Shown here: piece by piece, positions 43,901-52,452 of the stretch
Position numbering within the stretch: the stretch's first letter is position 1
How the letters are laid out: each line of letters starts with the position of its first letter
DNA from: Geomonas paludis
Lineage (GTDB): Bacteria > Desulfobacterota > Desulfuromonadia > Geobacterales > Geobacteraceae
Length of the DNA stretch: 64,000 nt
Assembly: GCF_014193585.1 (NCBI RefSeq)
Contig: NZ_BLXY01000012.1
Span: 43,608 to 107,607 of the forward strand
Reading direction: 5' to 3'
Position numbers and translations under genes: made by a program
The notes under the pieces: model-generated
Seen by the model: only the letters and a program-made list of their open reading frames with translations
What the model was told of the DNA's origin: nothing
Databases searched by the model: none

Positions 43901-44998
43901 CTACTGCACCCTGGCGCCGTCTACCATCTTGTCGATACCTGCCGTGACCACCTTGTCGCCGGGGGCGAGACCGGAGAGGATCTCCACGCGGCCGCCCTGG
44001 GTCCGCCCCGGCTTGACCAGGCGCAGGCGGGCCACCCCCTCGGGGGACACCACCCACACCGAGGTGAGCGAGGAACGCTGTACGACCGCGCTCGCCGGGA
44101 CCGCGACGCCCTTGCGGGAACCGGTCCTGAAGAAGGCCTTGCCGTAGCTGCCGGAACGAAGCCCCTTGGAGGGGAGATCGACCTTGACGGTGAAGGTGCG
44201 GGTGGCGGAATCCACCACCGGGACCACCTCGGAGACGCGGCCGGTCGCCGGCGCCCCCTCGACCGCGATGGCGACCTGGTCGCCGGCCTTCACCTTGCCC
44301 AAAAGCGTCTCCGGAGCGGCCACTTCCAGGCGGAACCCTTGGTCACCCTCGACGGTCATCAGCGGCGTGCCGGGGAAGACGGTCTGCCCCGCCTCGACCT
44401 GCTTGGCCACCACCACGCCTGAAATCGGGGAGACCACCCTGCCGTAGCCGGCCACGGCACCGGCCGCCTGCGCGCTGTGCCGTGCCTGGGCCAGGCGCGC
44501 CTGCGCCCGTGCCACCCCTTCGGCCGCCACGTCCTGCTCGGTCTTCCTGGTGTCGTATTCCTGCCGGGTCACCGCCTGTTCGGCGAAGAGCCGGGAGTAT
44601 CGGTCGAAGGTGACGTCGGCGAGCTTCTTCTGCGCCTGCGCCTCGGAGAGGGCGCGCGCCGCCTCCTCGACACCGGATGCAGCACCGGCCGCAGCGGCGC
44701 CGCTTTCCACGGCCTCGATGGCGACGAGCACTTTCCCCTGCCCGACCTGGTCGCCTTCCCGCACGAAGACCCGGCTGACGCTGCCGGGAATGCGGGCGGC
44801 GATCTGGGCGCTGTTGCGCGCCCGCACCGTGCCGACCGCCTCCTGGACATCCGGCAGGTCCTCCGCCGCGAGGGTCTGCACCGTGGCGCCGGTCACCACC
44901 GGCGGCGGCGCCGGGGCCGCATTGTGCCCTTCCTGTTTGCCGCAGCCGAAGCCGGTTGCTATGACGAGGGCAACCAAAGCCGCCCGGTAAGTTCTCAT
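43901..44998 (-). CDS. RND efflux periplasmic adaptor (lipoprotein)
   Basis: Membrane-fusion protein of 365 residues. A lipoprotein signal ends at Cys19 (VIATGFGC). The lipoyl halves are PDVQEAVGTVRARNSAQIAARIPG and YGRVVSPISGVVVAKQVEAGQTVFPG, separated by a coiled-coil hairpin. Beta-barrel and membrane-proximal domains follow. It bridges the permease to TolC. It overlaps the tolC-like gene by four bases (44995-44998). Confidence 0.94.
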   Translation of the reverse strand: MRTYRAALVALVIATGFGCGKQEGHNAAPAPPPVVTGATVQTLAAEDLPDVQEAVGTVRARNSAQIAARIPGSVSRVFVREGDQVGQGKVLVAIEAVESGAAAAGAASGVEEAARALSEAQAQKKLADVTFDRYSRLFAEQAVTRQEYDTRKTEQDVAAEGVARAQARLAQARHSAQAAGAVAGYGRVVSPISGVVVAKQVEAGQTVFPGTPLMTVEGDQGFRLEVAAPETLLGKVKAGDQVAIAVEGAPATGRVSEVVPVVDSATRTFTVKVDLPSKGLRSGSYGKAFFRTGSRKGVAVPASAVVQRSSLTSVWVVSPEGVARLRLVKPGRTQGGRVEILSGLAPGDKVVTAGIDKMVDGARVQ

Positions 44999-46338
44999 TG
45001 CAGCACCTCCTTCACAAATACGCCGGTGCGGAAGTAGATCTCTCCGGTCGCGGCATGGAAGCCGTTCTCGACCTCCACCAGGTTGGCGCGGGCCTGGGTG
45101 AGCGCGCTTTCCGCGTCCATCACCTCGACCAGGGAGGAGAGGCCGTTGCCAAAGCGCAGCGTCACCAGGCGCCGGCTCTCCTCGGCATCGCGCACCGCGG
45201 ACTGCGCGCTCTCCAGTTTCAGGCGCGCCTCCTGGCGGTGCAGCACGCTCTCGGTCACCTGCAGCGCCACTTCCCTGCGCTCGTTTTCCAGCAGTTCCGC
45301 CGCGCCCTGGCGCGCAAGCTCCGCCTTCTTCCTGTCGTGTGAGCGCTTGCCGCCATCGAAGAGGTCCCAGCGCAGGTTGACGCCGACGGTCCAGGAATCC
45401 TTGTCGGTCCCAAGCGGCAGGTCACGGTCGTTGATCTGGTAGCTCCCCCGCGCGTAGAGGGTGGGGAGATAGGCATTCCTGGCCTGCCGGACCGCCAGCT
45501 CACCGCGCTGCTCCGAATTCTCGGCCAGCTTCAGGTCGGCGCGATTGTGCCTGGCCAGGGCGATCAGCTGTTCCAGCTCCGGCGCGGGCTCCGCCAGTTT
45601 GGGGAGCTCGGCCACGTCCAGCGGCTCTCCCTGCGCGCCCCCCACCACCAGGTTGAGCCTCAGGCGCGCAAGCAGCAGATCGTTCTTGGCGGAGATCACG
45701 CGCTGCTCCGCCTGGGCCACCGATGTCGCGGTGCGCAGCCGGTCCGATTTGAGCCCGATGCCGTCCTTCTCGCGCACCGCCGCCAACCGGTCGTGCTCCC
45801 GCGCGTTCAAAAGCGCCTGGTCGGCCACCTCCCGGTAGGCCAGCGCCTTGCGCACCCCCAGGTAGGCCAGGTAGACCCGGAACGCGATCTCCTCGCGCTT
45901 CGCCTCCTCGACCAGGGCCGCCGCCTCGGAACCCTTGCCGGCCACAGCCACGCCGGTGGCGATGCCGAAATCGAGCAGCGGCTGCTCCAGCGTCACCGCG
46001 GTCTTGAAGTCGCCGCGTGCTGAGGGATTGTTCAGCGTGTCGGCGGCGAAGTCCTTGCCGGGGTTGATGCGCCCCTCGTCCAGCTTCATCATGAACACGG
46101 TGCTCGGCGTAGTAGAGAGGACGGCGCCGCTTTCCAGCGCCACGCGGGGCAGGTAACGGCTCCGGCTGGCGGCCGCGTCCTGCTCCGCCGCGCCCCGCTC
46201 CAGAGCGGCGGCCTTGAGCAGGTGGTTGCTCTGCAGGGCGCGCTGGACCGCCTCCGGCAGCGTGACCACCTCGCCAAAGGCCGGCGCCGCCAACGAGACG
46301 ACGAGCACAGCGATGAGCGGCAAAAACCCGTGATTCAC
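44995..46338 (-). CDS. TolC-family outer-membrane channel
   Basis: Outer-membrane efflux protein of 447 residues from GTG 46338, which has AAGGAGG 6 bases upstream. A start 25 codons earlier would lack an SD and would place charged residues before the signal peptide. The signal peptide (LIAVLVVSLAAPAFG) precedes two OEP repeats with long helical hairpins (VTLPEAVQRALQSNHLLKAAALE; NLVEVENGFHAATGEIYFRTG). It is the first gene of the efflux operon, transcribed from the promoter at 46395-46423. Confidence 0.92.
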   Translation of the reverse strand: MNHGFLPLIAVLVVSLAAPAFGEVVTLPEAVQRALQSNHLLKAAALERGAAEQDAAASRSRYLPRVALESGAVLSTTPSTVFMMKLDEGRINPGKDFAADTLNNPSARGDFKTAVTLEQPLLDFGIATGVAVAGKGSEAAALVEEAKREEIAFRVYLAYLGVRKALAYREVADQALLNAREHDRLAAVREKDGIGLKSDRLRTATSVAQAEQRVISAKNDLLLARLRLNLVVGGAQGEPLDVAELPKLAEPAPELEQLIALARHNRADLKLAENSEQRGELAVRQARNAYLPTLYARGSYQINDRDLPLGTDKDSWTVGVNLRWDLFDGGKRSHDRKKAELARQGAAELLENERREVALQVTESVLHRQEARLKLESAQSAVRDAEESRRLVTLRFGNGLSSLVEVMDAESALTQARANLVEVENGFHAATGEIYFRTGVFVKEVLQ

Positions 46339-46379
46339 CCGAAACCTCCTTGCCGGTACAGGCGGAATGTTGACTGAAG

Positions 46380-46401
46380 ATATATTCGAATTCTTGTATA
46401 T
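46380..46401. promoter_or_regulatory. Palindromic operator of the efflux operon
   Basis: ATATATTCGAATTCTTGTATAT is, apart from three positions per arm, a dyad with centre GAATTC (46388-46393) and ATATA arms. It overlaps the -10 element and the start point of the efflux promoter, the classic position for a repressor. No regulator gene adjoins the operon. Confidence 0.6.
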
Positions 46402-46423
46402 ATGCAGACTCAACAGTTGTCAA
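46395..46423 (-). promoter_or_regulatory. Sigma-70 promoter of the efflux operon
   Basis: Minus-strand TTGACA (46423-46418), a 17-base spacer, and TATACA (46400-46395): a near-consensus housekeeping promoter. The start point is predicted near 46388, giving a leader of about 50 bases to the GTG at 46338. Confidence 0.8.
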
Positions 46424-46542
46424 GGTAATAACTGCATAAGCAACGGTTTCGGAAGGATTTGGGAGGTGCAGAACGGAAACATTCTATCACTTAGGAAGGG
46501 GCCGTCCGCTTTCACATGAAAAAAACGGTCGCTACGGCATGG

Positions 46543-46580
46543 CAAAAAAAAACCGGCGTGCTCCACCTGGAGCACGCCGG
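46543..46580 (-). terminator. Intrinsic terminator of the DUF815 gene
   Basis: Minus-strand stem of 13 base pairs (arms 46568-46580 and 46553-46565, CCGGCGTGCTCCA and its complement) with a two-base core loop, followed by nine Ts. It lies 27 bases after the stop of the gene at 46607 and isolates it from the efflux operon. Confidence 0.9.
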
Positions 46581-46606
46581 TCGTGATTGTGCGGGTTGCC
46601 GCCTAC

Positions 46607-47563
46607 CTAGGCGGAGGGCTGGTTGAGCAGGTAGCGCCCCACCCAGTGCCTGGAAAACTGCATCGCGGTACGGCCGCAGCGCTTGGTCTTGTCGTGCGAC
46701 CACTGGATCGCGTCCAGCTCCAGTTCCTTGCTCCAGGGGATGCTGACGTTGCGGTTTTTCGCCTCGCGCTCCACGCACTGGCGCACCGCGTCGAGGTAGC
46801 GGTCCTGGGTGAAGACGTGGAAGGCGACCCAGAGGCCGAAACGGTCGGACAGGGAAACCTTCTCCTCCATCGCCTCGCTCTCCTGCAGTTCACCGTTCAC
46901 GTACTTGCCGCCCAAGAGGTCAGTGTTGTACTGCGGCAGCAGGTGGCGCCGGTTGGAGGTGACGTAGATGAGCACGTTTTCCGGCGCCGAGTACACCGAA
47001 CCGTCCAGTGCGCTTTTCAGCATCTTGTAGGAGAGCTCGCCGATCTCGAAGGTCAGGTCGTCGCACAACAGGATGAAGCGGTAGGGCTGGTCCTCGACGG
47101 CGCTGAAGATCTCGGAGAGGTAGATCAGGTCTTCCTTCTCCACCTGGATCACGCGCAGCCCCTCGGCGGCATACTCGTTCAGGAGCGCCTTCACCATGGA
47201 GGACTTGCCGGTGCCGCGCGAACCCCACAGGAGCGCGTTGTTGGCCGGGAGCCCCTTCAGGAACTGACGCGTGTTGTACACCATGATCTCTTTCTGCTTC
47301 TCGCAGCCCAGCAGGTCGTCCAGCCTGGTCTGGTCGGTGACCTTGACCGCTTCCAGATATCCCGAGAAGGAATGACGGCGCCAGTTGGCGGCGGGGCAGG
47401 TGGCCCAGTTGACGGCCTTGACCGCCTTGGGAAGCAACATTTCGACAGAGCTGAGCACGCGCTCGAGCTGGGCTACGACCTCCGGTTTCAGATTCAACAT
47501 GTACTTTTCCGTCCTCTGTGTGGTGGGCTCCGAACCGGCAGTTTGTTCTGATGAAACAATCAT
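46607..47563 (-). CDS. DUF815-family AAA+ ATPase
   Basis: ATPase of 318 residues. Walker A GSRGTGKSSM is near residues 114-123 and Walker B is FILLCDDL. The DUF815 pattern LLGCEKQKEIMVYNTRQFLKG-type block (GCEKQKEIMVYNT) precedes the P-loop, and YVTSNRRHLLP follows Walker B. The function of the family is not established. ATG 47563 is used; a TTG six bases upstream is also open, and an internal ATG at 47500 is possible. It is a single gene with its own terminator. Confidence 0.85.
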   Translation of the reverse strand: MIVSSEQTAGSEPTTQRTEKYMLNLKPEVVAQLERVLSSVEMLLPKAVKAVNWATCPAANWRRHSFSGYLEAVKVTDQTRLDDLLGCEKQKEIMVYNTRQFLKGLPANNALLWGSRGTGKSSMVKALLNEYAAEGLRVIQVEKEDLIYLSEIFSAVEDQPYRFILLCDDLTFEIGELSYKMLKSALDGSVYSAPENVLIYVTSNRRHLLPQYNTDLLGGKYVNGELQESEAMEEKVSLSDRFGLWVAFHVFTQDRYLDAVRQCVEREAKNRNVSIPWSKELELDAIQWSHDKTKRCGRTAMQFSRHWVGRYLLNQPSA

Positions 47564-47639
47564 GCCCAAGTAACCCCCGGTAATTTTGTTAAATCTGTAT
47601 ACGTTATCAACGAGCCCGCTGTCAAATTAAAACAATGTG

Positions 47640-48380
47640 TCAATTGCCGCCGCGCCGGGTCTCGCACAAGGCCCACGCGGTGGCTCCGGGGAGCAGTATC
47701 CCCCCCCGCGCCAGGGCGATCATCAGGGCATTGTCCCAGGTCAGGAGCTTGGCGACCAGTGCGCCCAAGAGGCGGCCGCCACGCCAGCGCCCCCGGTCCC
47801 GCACCCTGCCCCAGTGGTAGAGCCGGGAGGACAGGAACCTCGGAATGAGCAGCGAGCCGAACAGGTACCCCGAACTGACCACGACCAACCCGGCGCTCCA
47901 GGCCAACTGCTCCACCTGCCGCAGCCGATAGCGCCGATAGTGGCCGCGGAACCAGTCATGGCCGCTGTAGAGCGCGTCGAAGGCGGGGACGGTGACCAGG
48001 ACGCGCCCCCTGGCGGCCACGTGCTGCCGCACCACCCGCTTCAGGTAGCCCCGGTCGTCCTGGACCCGTTCCAGGACGTCCACGATCAGGGTCAGGTCGT
48101 AGCTGTTTCTTGCCGGTGGGAGCTCGCGGCCGTAGCTGATACCCGGTTCGGCCTCCAGCTCGTTCAAGCGCTCCTCGGGAAGGTCCGGGTCGACCGCCGC
48201 CACCTCCTTGCGCGAGAGCCGCCCGAAGACGGTGCGGCACAGGTAGCCGTCGCCGCAGCCGACGCCGAGCACTTTTACCCCCTCGTGAAGCGTGGTGGCC
48301 AACAAGGCGGCAAGCGCCCCGGCCCGCGCCATCTCCCAAGGATGACTGGAGGAGGCCTCGTCCCTTTCACCAGCGCCCAT
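47640..48380 (-). CDS. Class I SAM-dependent methyltransferase
   Basis: Protein of 246 residues with motif I VLGVGCGDGYL near residues 37-47, AAVDPDLPEERL as motif II and YDLTLIVDVLERVQDD as the post-I region of UbiE/COQ5-like methyltransferases. A hydrophobic stretch (LAWSAGLVVVSSGYLFGSLLIP) lies in the C-terminal third, so it may bind membranes and a lipid substrate. ATG 48380 begins two bases after the stop of the PAP2 gene. The substrate is unknown. Confidence 0.82.
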   Translation of the reverse strand: MGAGERDEASSSHPWEMARAGALAALLATTLHEGVKVLGVGCGDGYLCRTVFGRLSRKEVAAVDPDLPEERLNELEAEPGISYGRELPPARNSYDLTLIVDVLERVQDDRGYLKRVVRQHVAARGRVLVTVPAFDALYSGHDWFRGHYRRYRLRQVEQLAWSAGLVVVSSGYLFGSLLIPRFLSSRLYHWGRVRDRGRWRGGRLLGALVAKLLTWDNALMIALARGGILLPGATAWALCETRRGGN

Positions 48381-48382
48381 GA

Positions 48383-49594
48383 CTAATACCTCATCTCGCA
48401 CGCGAGACCTGCGCCCCCCGCGATAATGAGCGGACGGAACGAAAGTCCCTTGATGACGGAGTGACTGCCTGTTTTTTCTGGTTTCGGCTTCTCAAGGTCG
48501 TTGTAGTGCAGCAGGCGGGGGAGCAGGAATCCGGAAAAGAGGCCGATGGCGGCCCCTGCCATGACGTCGGTGGCGTAGTGGTGGTCGGCCATGATGCGGG
48601 CGATACCGTCGGCAGCCGCGAGTCCCATGCCGGTCCAGCAGGCGGCCCGGTCGGCGTCGGGGTCGTGGTAGAGCTCCTGGTACTGGTGGTGGTTGCAGAC
48701 CAGCCCCGCGCCGGTAAAGGCGAAGGCGACGTGGCCGCTCGGCATGCTGCGGTTGGGAGCATCACCCTCGCAGGCGCCGTTTCTGCAGTTGCGCACGAAG
48801 GGCTTTTCCCGCGCCACCAGATTCTGCAGCAGAGAGGACACGAAGGAGGTGAAGGCGAACGATTCGAGGTTGACCACCTGTGTCTGCCACAAGGTATCCC
48901 AGGCGCCGTCACGGAGGCCCAGGGTGGCAAAGGAGTCGACCACCGGGGCGGCAATCATCGCGTACATGAGCGCGTCACCGACATCGTGCGCCACCTCGCG
49001 GGCGCCTCGCGAGTGCAGCCGCAGGGCGTCGCGCACCGATTCGTCAAAGCCGTTGGTCCCCTTCCACTTTGGTTCCGGATCGCCGTGTGCGCTTTCCACA
49101 TAGATGGCCCCTGCGCCCAGAACGGCAATGCCAAGGTACTCGGGTATCCCGGCCCGGTGCCAGCGCCAAGTGGGTGGGGGGAAGTCGGCGCTGATGCGCG
49201 GGTCGCCGGTGGCGGCCGGGCCACCGGCGCTCGAACCGGCAGCGCCATCGGGGCGGATCAGGAAATCGCGGTCCTCGACGGAGGGGGACTCAGCAGCGGC
49301 AAGCTCTGTTGGCGATGGCAGCTTCCCCCACCCCCCAGCCCCCTCCCGCAAAGGGAGGGGGGGAAGGGCAGATTCAGCCAGGGCGTGTTCGGAAGGAATG
49401 TAACTCGCCGGTTGGGAGGCCGGTATCGACGGCAAGGTCGCCGGCCCGGACTCTGCCGGCGCGGCAGGCACAGAATGCTGGCACTGTTGAGATGCGGGTG
49501 CGGCGGAGTAGTCGGCAGCGGCGGCCGCGGGTGCGGCGCTGCCTAGGAAAATGAGGAGGGCGATGGCGCTATGGGTCAGGGTGTAATGAGCCAT
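48383..49594 (-). CDS. PAP2-family phosphatase
   Basis: Membrane-associated acid phosphatase of 403 residues. A signal peptide (IALLIFLGSAAPAAAAA) is followed by a 125-residue Ala/Pro/Ser-rich region, then the PAP2 domain with REKPFVRNC (motif 1), SMPSGHVAF (motif 2) and HHYATDVMAG (motif 3) near residue 350. It may dephosphorylate a lipid pyrophosphate in the periplasm. Part of the N-terminal region (PPLPLREGAGGWGK) is translated from an in-frame family B repeat. It is co-directional with the methyltransferase. Confidence 0.88.
   Translation of the reverse strand: MAHYTLTHSAIALLIFLGSAAPAAAAADYSAAPASQQCQHSVPAAPAESGPATLPSIPASQPASYIPSEHALAESALPPLPLREGAGGWGKLPSPTELAAAESPSVEDRDFLIRPDGAAGSSAGGPAATGDPRISADFPPPTWRWHRAGIPEYLGIAVLGAGAIYVESAHGDPEPKWKGTNGFDESVRDALRLHSRGAREVAHDVGDALMYAMIAAPVVDSFATLGLRDGAWDTLWQTQVVNLESFAFTSFVSSLLQNLVAREKPFVRNCRNGACEGDAPNRSMPSGHVAFAFTGAGLVCNHHQYQELYHDPDADRAACWTGMGLAAADGIARIMADHHYATDVMAGAAIGLFSGFLLPRLLHYNDLEKPKPEKTGSHSVIKGLSFRPLIIAGGAGLACEMRY
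49322..49368. repeat. Family B repeat inside the PAP2 gene
   Basis: CCCCACCCCCCAGCCCCCTC followed by CCGCAAAGGGAGGGGGGG, similar to the copy at 38508-38556. It is a multiple of three in effect, because the reading frame continues through it without a stop and encodes part of the disordered N-terminal region. Confidence 0.65.
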
Positions 49595-49639
49595 AGGCGA
49601 AATTAAAGATCATTAACTCGCCATTGTCAAACCGTGCTG

Positions 49640-50455
49640 CTACTGCGGCAGAACCTCCAGTTCGCCGGTATGGCTAAGCCAGGCAAAAGAGAGGGCCAGG
49701 AGGTCGGCCACTCCCCCCATGGTGAGGTTGCGGCTGACGTAGTGCTCGTTGCGCTGGGACAGAAAACTCATGAAGTCATCGCGCTGCTCGACCAACTGTT
49801 CCAGCGCCCGGCCGTCCTCCCTGACCGTTGCCAGCCCTTCCCTGCCGCAGCGGTGCAACGCGGTGGTGTCCTCCACCGTGGCCATCAGGCGCCCCAGCAT
49901 GGCGTACACCGCGCTCCCCCTGTTGCCCGCAGCCAGCTCGCGGCGAAAGGCGGGGAGCGCCTCCTGAAACAGCGCCGGGAGCCCGTCCAGGGCCTCGCCC
50001 CTGATGCCGCGGGCGCCGTAGCTGTCGCAGGCGCGGCTGCCGTTACTCTCCCCCTGCTGCGACCGATCGAACAGGCGGGCAGCGATGTCGGCGACCGCTG
50101 CACTCAATGCCGCCTCCCCTCCCCCCCGGGAGCGCGCGGCCGCGGTCAGCACAAGGCCGCTCAGGAAGATGTACCCCTTGTGGCAGTTGGTGCCGGCGTG
50201 CTCCAGCATCGCCTCTTCCGCCTCGACGCCCAGGCGCACCTGGGCCGCAAGTTCCTCCCCCTGCGCCAGCGAATCGGCCAGGCGGCCAAGGTAACCGGAG
50301 ACGACTGCGAGGGATGCTTCCATGCGGCCGATGGAGAGGTCGTGGTGGGAGCCGGGATCGTTCAGGTCGACCAGCCCCGGCTTGGGGGTCAGGTACAGTT
50401 CCAGGAAGGCGCCGCGCACCAGGTTGTCCGCCAGCCGCCTCAGTTCAGATGGCAT
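49640..50455 (-). CDS. citG: Triphosphoribosyl-dephospho-CoA synthase CitG
   Basis: Makes the prosthetic-group precursor 2'-(5''-triphosphoribosyl)-3'-dephospho-CoA for citrate lyase ACP. The 271-residue protein has LTPKPGLVDLNDPGSHHD near residue 22 (family TPKPGLVD and a histidine-rich site), HAGTNCHKGYIFLSGL near 120 and LTMGGVADLLA near the end. Start ATG at 50455 overlaps citX by 11 bases. It is the last gene of the citrate lyase operon. Confidence 0.92.
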   Translation of the reverse strand: MPSELRRLADNLVRGAFLELYLTPKPGLVDLNDPGSHHDLSIGRMEASLAVVSGYLGRLADSLAQGEELAAQVRLGVEAEEAMLEHAGTNCHKGYIFLSGLVLTAAARSRGGGEAALSAAVADIAARLFDRSQQGESNGSRACDSYGARGIRGEALDGLPALFQEALPAFRRELAAGNRGSAVYAMLGRLMATVEDTTALHRCGREGLATVREDGRALEQLVEQRDDFMSFLSQRNEHYVSRNLTMGGVADLLALSFAWLSHTGELEVLPQ

Positions 50456-50939
50456 CGATCACCGTCCGTGCCTTCAGCACCAGTTCCTCGGTGCTGTGGC
50501 GCTTGGCATGGATGCAGGCGAGGGCGGGCTCGCCACAGATCAGGCAACTCCTGGGGGCGATGTCGAGCTCGGCGCGACCGACCTGGCGGCCGGCATGGTC
50601 GTAGACGTCCAGATCCAGAAGACGCCCGGCCGGGTGCAGGGCCTCCAGCGCCATGCCCAGCCGCTTCACCTGGGTGGCCTGGAGCCGGGTGCGGTACAGG
50701 GCGAACGGCCCCAGGGCATCGGCACCGGAGAAGGCCGGGGTGACCTTCAGGGCGGAGAGGAGTTCCTTTTCCCCCCAGGCAAAGAGCCGGTCCGCGTGCG
50801 GGCCGCTCTTCTCCGCACCCGGCAGGTTCAGCGACAGCATCACCGTGGCAGGGAACGGGGTCGGGAACAGCCCGTCCAGAAGCTCCTGGCGGCGGTCCCG
50901 CGCTGCCAGGATGCTATTCCTTAACGCGTCTGACGACAT
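50445..50939 (-). CDS. citX: Citrate lyase holo-ACP synthase CitX
   Basis: Transfers the phosphoribosyl-dephospho-CoA group to CitD, 164 residues. Diagnostic features are LLDGLFPTPFPATVMLSLNLPG near the start, LHPAGRLLDLDVYD near residue 105, and RSCLICGEPALACIHAKRHSTEEL (RxCLxC...CxxxxRH) near 130. It overlaps citF by 26 bases and citG by 11. It is a separate gene here, not fused to CitG. Confidence 0.93.
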   Translation of the reverse strand: MSSDALRNSILAARDRRQELLDGLFPTPFPATVMLSLNLPGAEKSGPHADRLFAWGEKELLSALKVTPAFSGADALGPFALYRTRLQATQVKRLGMALEALHPAGRLLDLDVYDHAGRQVGRAELDIAPRSCLICGEPALACIHAKRHSTEELVLKARTVIDAI

Positions 50940-52452
50940 CGATGATGCTCCCGTCCCGGTACTCGATCACCGCCACCACCTCGTCCTCGAACTCGAGCGG
51001 CCGCGGCGTGCCGGTGACCCGGCAGATTTCCCGCTGCAGCTCGGCGATGTCCTTCACCGGGAGCTTTCTCCGGACCAGCTCCTCCTTCAGCTCGGCGTGC
51101 TTCTCGTTCACCGCGATGCCGCGCTCGGTGACCACCACCCCGATGGTCTCGCCCGGCGTGGTGATGGTGGTGACCCGGTCCCTGACGATGGGGAGGCGCC
51201 CGCGGATGGAGGGGGCGACGATGATGGAGAGCTTGGCGCCGGCCGCGGTGTCGGAGTGCCCTCCGGTGTTGTGCAGCAGGTAGCCGTTGGACTCGGTGTT
51301 CACGTTGACGTTGAAAGAGGTATCCACCTCGGTGGCGCCGAGGATGACGCAGTCGAGCCGGTTCACCACCGCCCCGGCGTTGAAGGGGTTGGCGTACATG
51401 TCGGCGCTGATCTCCTGGTGGGCGCGGTTCCTGCCGATGGACTGCACCGCCTCCTGGTCGAAGCACTGCACGTCCATGAGGGCCGAGAAGAGCCCCTCCT
51501 CCAGCATGTCCACGAAGTAGCCAGTGATGCCGCCGCAGCCGAAGCTCCCCTTGATGGAGCCCTTGCGCATGGCGTTACGCACCTTTTCGGCCACGGCGAG
51601 CGAGATGCCGCCCGAGCCGGTCTGGAAGGAGAAGCCGTCCCGCAACAGGCCCGACGCCTCGATCACCTGCGAGGCGTAGCTCGCAATCTGCAGGCCGACC
51701 GGGTCGGTGGTGACGCGGGTGGTGGTGGAGACGATCTTGGCCGGGTCGCCGAGCCGGTCCACGACCACCACGTAGTCCACCAGGGTCTGCGGGATGCTGA
51801 CCGGGACCACCGGGAACGGGACCAGGTTGTCGGTGACCGCGATGACGCAGGAGGCGTAGGTGGCGTCGATCTGGGCGTAGCCGAGGCTGCCGCAGGCCGA
51901 GGGGCCGTAGTAGCCGTTCATGTTGCCGTACTCGTCGCAGCACGGCGCCGCGATGAAGGCGACGTCGATGTGCACGCTCCCCTCGATGACCGAGCGGGCG
52001 CGACCGCCGTGGGTGCGGACCACGATGGGGCAGGTGAGCTCCCCTTTGGTGGCCATCTCGCCGATCAGGCCGTTCACGCCGCACTGGAAGCCGGCGATGA
52101 CGCCGCTTTTAATGTGCGGGATGATCTCGGCGTGCACCGGGTGCACCGAGGAGGAGGCGATCCAGATCCCCTTCAGCCCCATTGCCGCGATCTCGGCGAC
52201 GATGCGGTTCAGGAGGAAATCGCCGTTTCTCAGGCTGTGGTGGGTGGCGATGGTCATGCCGTCCTTCAGCCCGCTGGCCTCGATCGCCTCCCGCAGCGAG
52301 GAGAGGCGCTTGTTGTGCCCGGGGTTGACCCGCTTCAGGGGGCGGGCCGCCACGTTCCCCTGCGGCCGGATGGCGTAGGGGTCGCCGTAAGGGATGAGCG
52401 GTTTCCCCGCGTAACTTTCCGGGATCTCCCGTCCCAGGCTATTGAGCGCCAT
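50914..52452 (-). CDS. citF: Citrate lyase alpha subunit (citrate:acetyl-ACP transferase)
   Basis: Exchanges acetyl-ACP for citryl-ACP, 512 residues. It begins with the family N-terminus LNSLGREIPESYAGKPLIPYGDPYA and has THHSLRNGDFLLNRIV, GGRARSVIEGSVHIDVAF and QTGSGGISLAVAEKV. Length and motifs are those of CitF. The 14-base overlap with citE and 26-base overlap with citX show close coupling. Confidence 0.96.
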   Translation of the reverse strand: MALNSLGREIPESYAGKPLIPYGDPYAIRPQGNVAARPLKRVNPGHNKRLSSLREAIEASGLKDGMTIATHHSLRNGDFLLNRIVAEIAAMGLKGIWIASSSVHPVHAEIIPHIKSGVIAGFQCGVNGLIGEMATKGELTCPIVVRTHGGRARSVIEGSVHIDVAFIAAPCCDEYGNMNGYYGPSACGSLGYAQIDATYASCVIAVTDNLVPFPVVPVSIPQTLVDYVVVVDRLGDPAKIVSTTTRVTTDPVGLQIASYASQVIEASGLLRDGFSFQTGSGGISLAVAEKVRNAMRKGSIKGSFGCGGITGYFVDMLEEGLFSALMDVQCFDQEAVQSIGRNRAHQEISADMYANPFNAGAVVNRLDCVILGATEVDTSFNVNVNTESNGYLLHNTGGHSDTAAGAKLSIIVAPSIRGRLPIVRDRVTTITTPGETIGVVVTERGIAVNEKHAELKEELVRRKLPVKDIAELQREICRVTGTPRPLEFEDEVVAVIEYRDGSIIDVVRRVKE

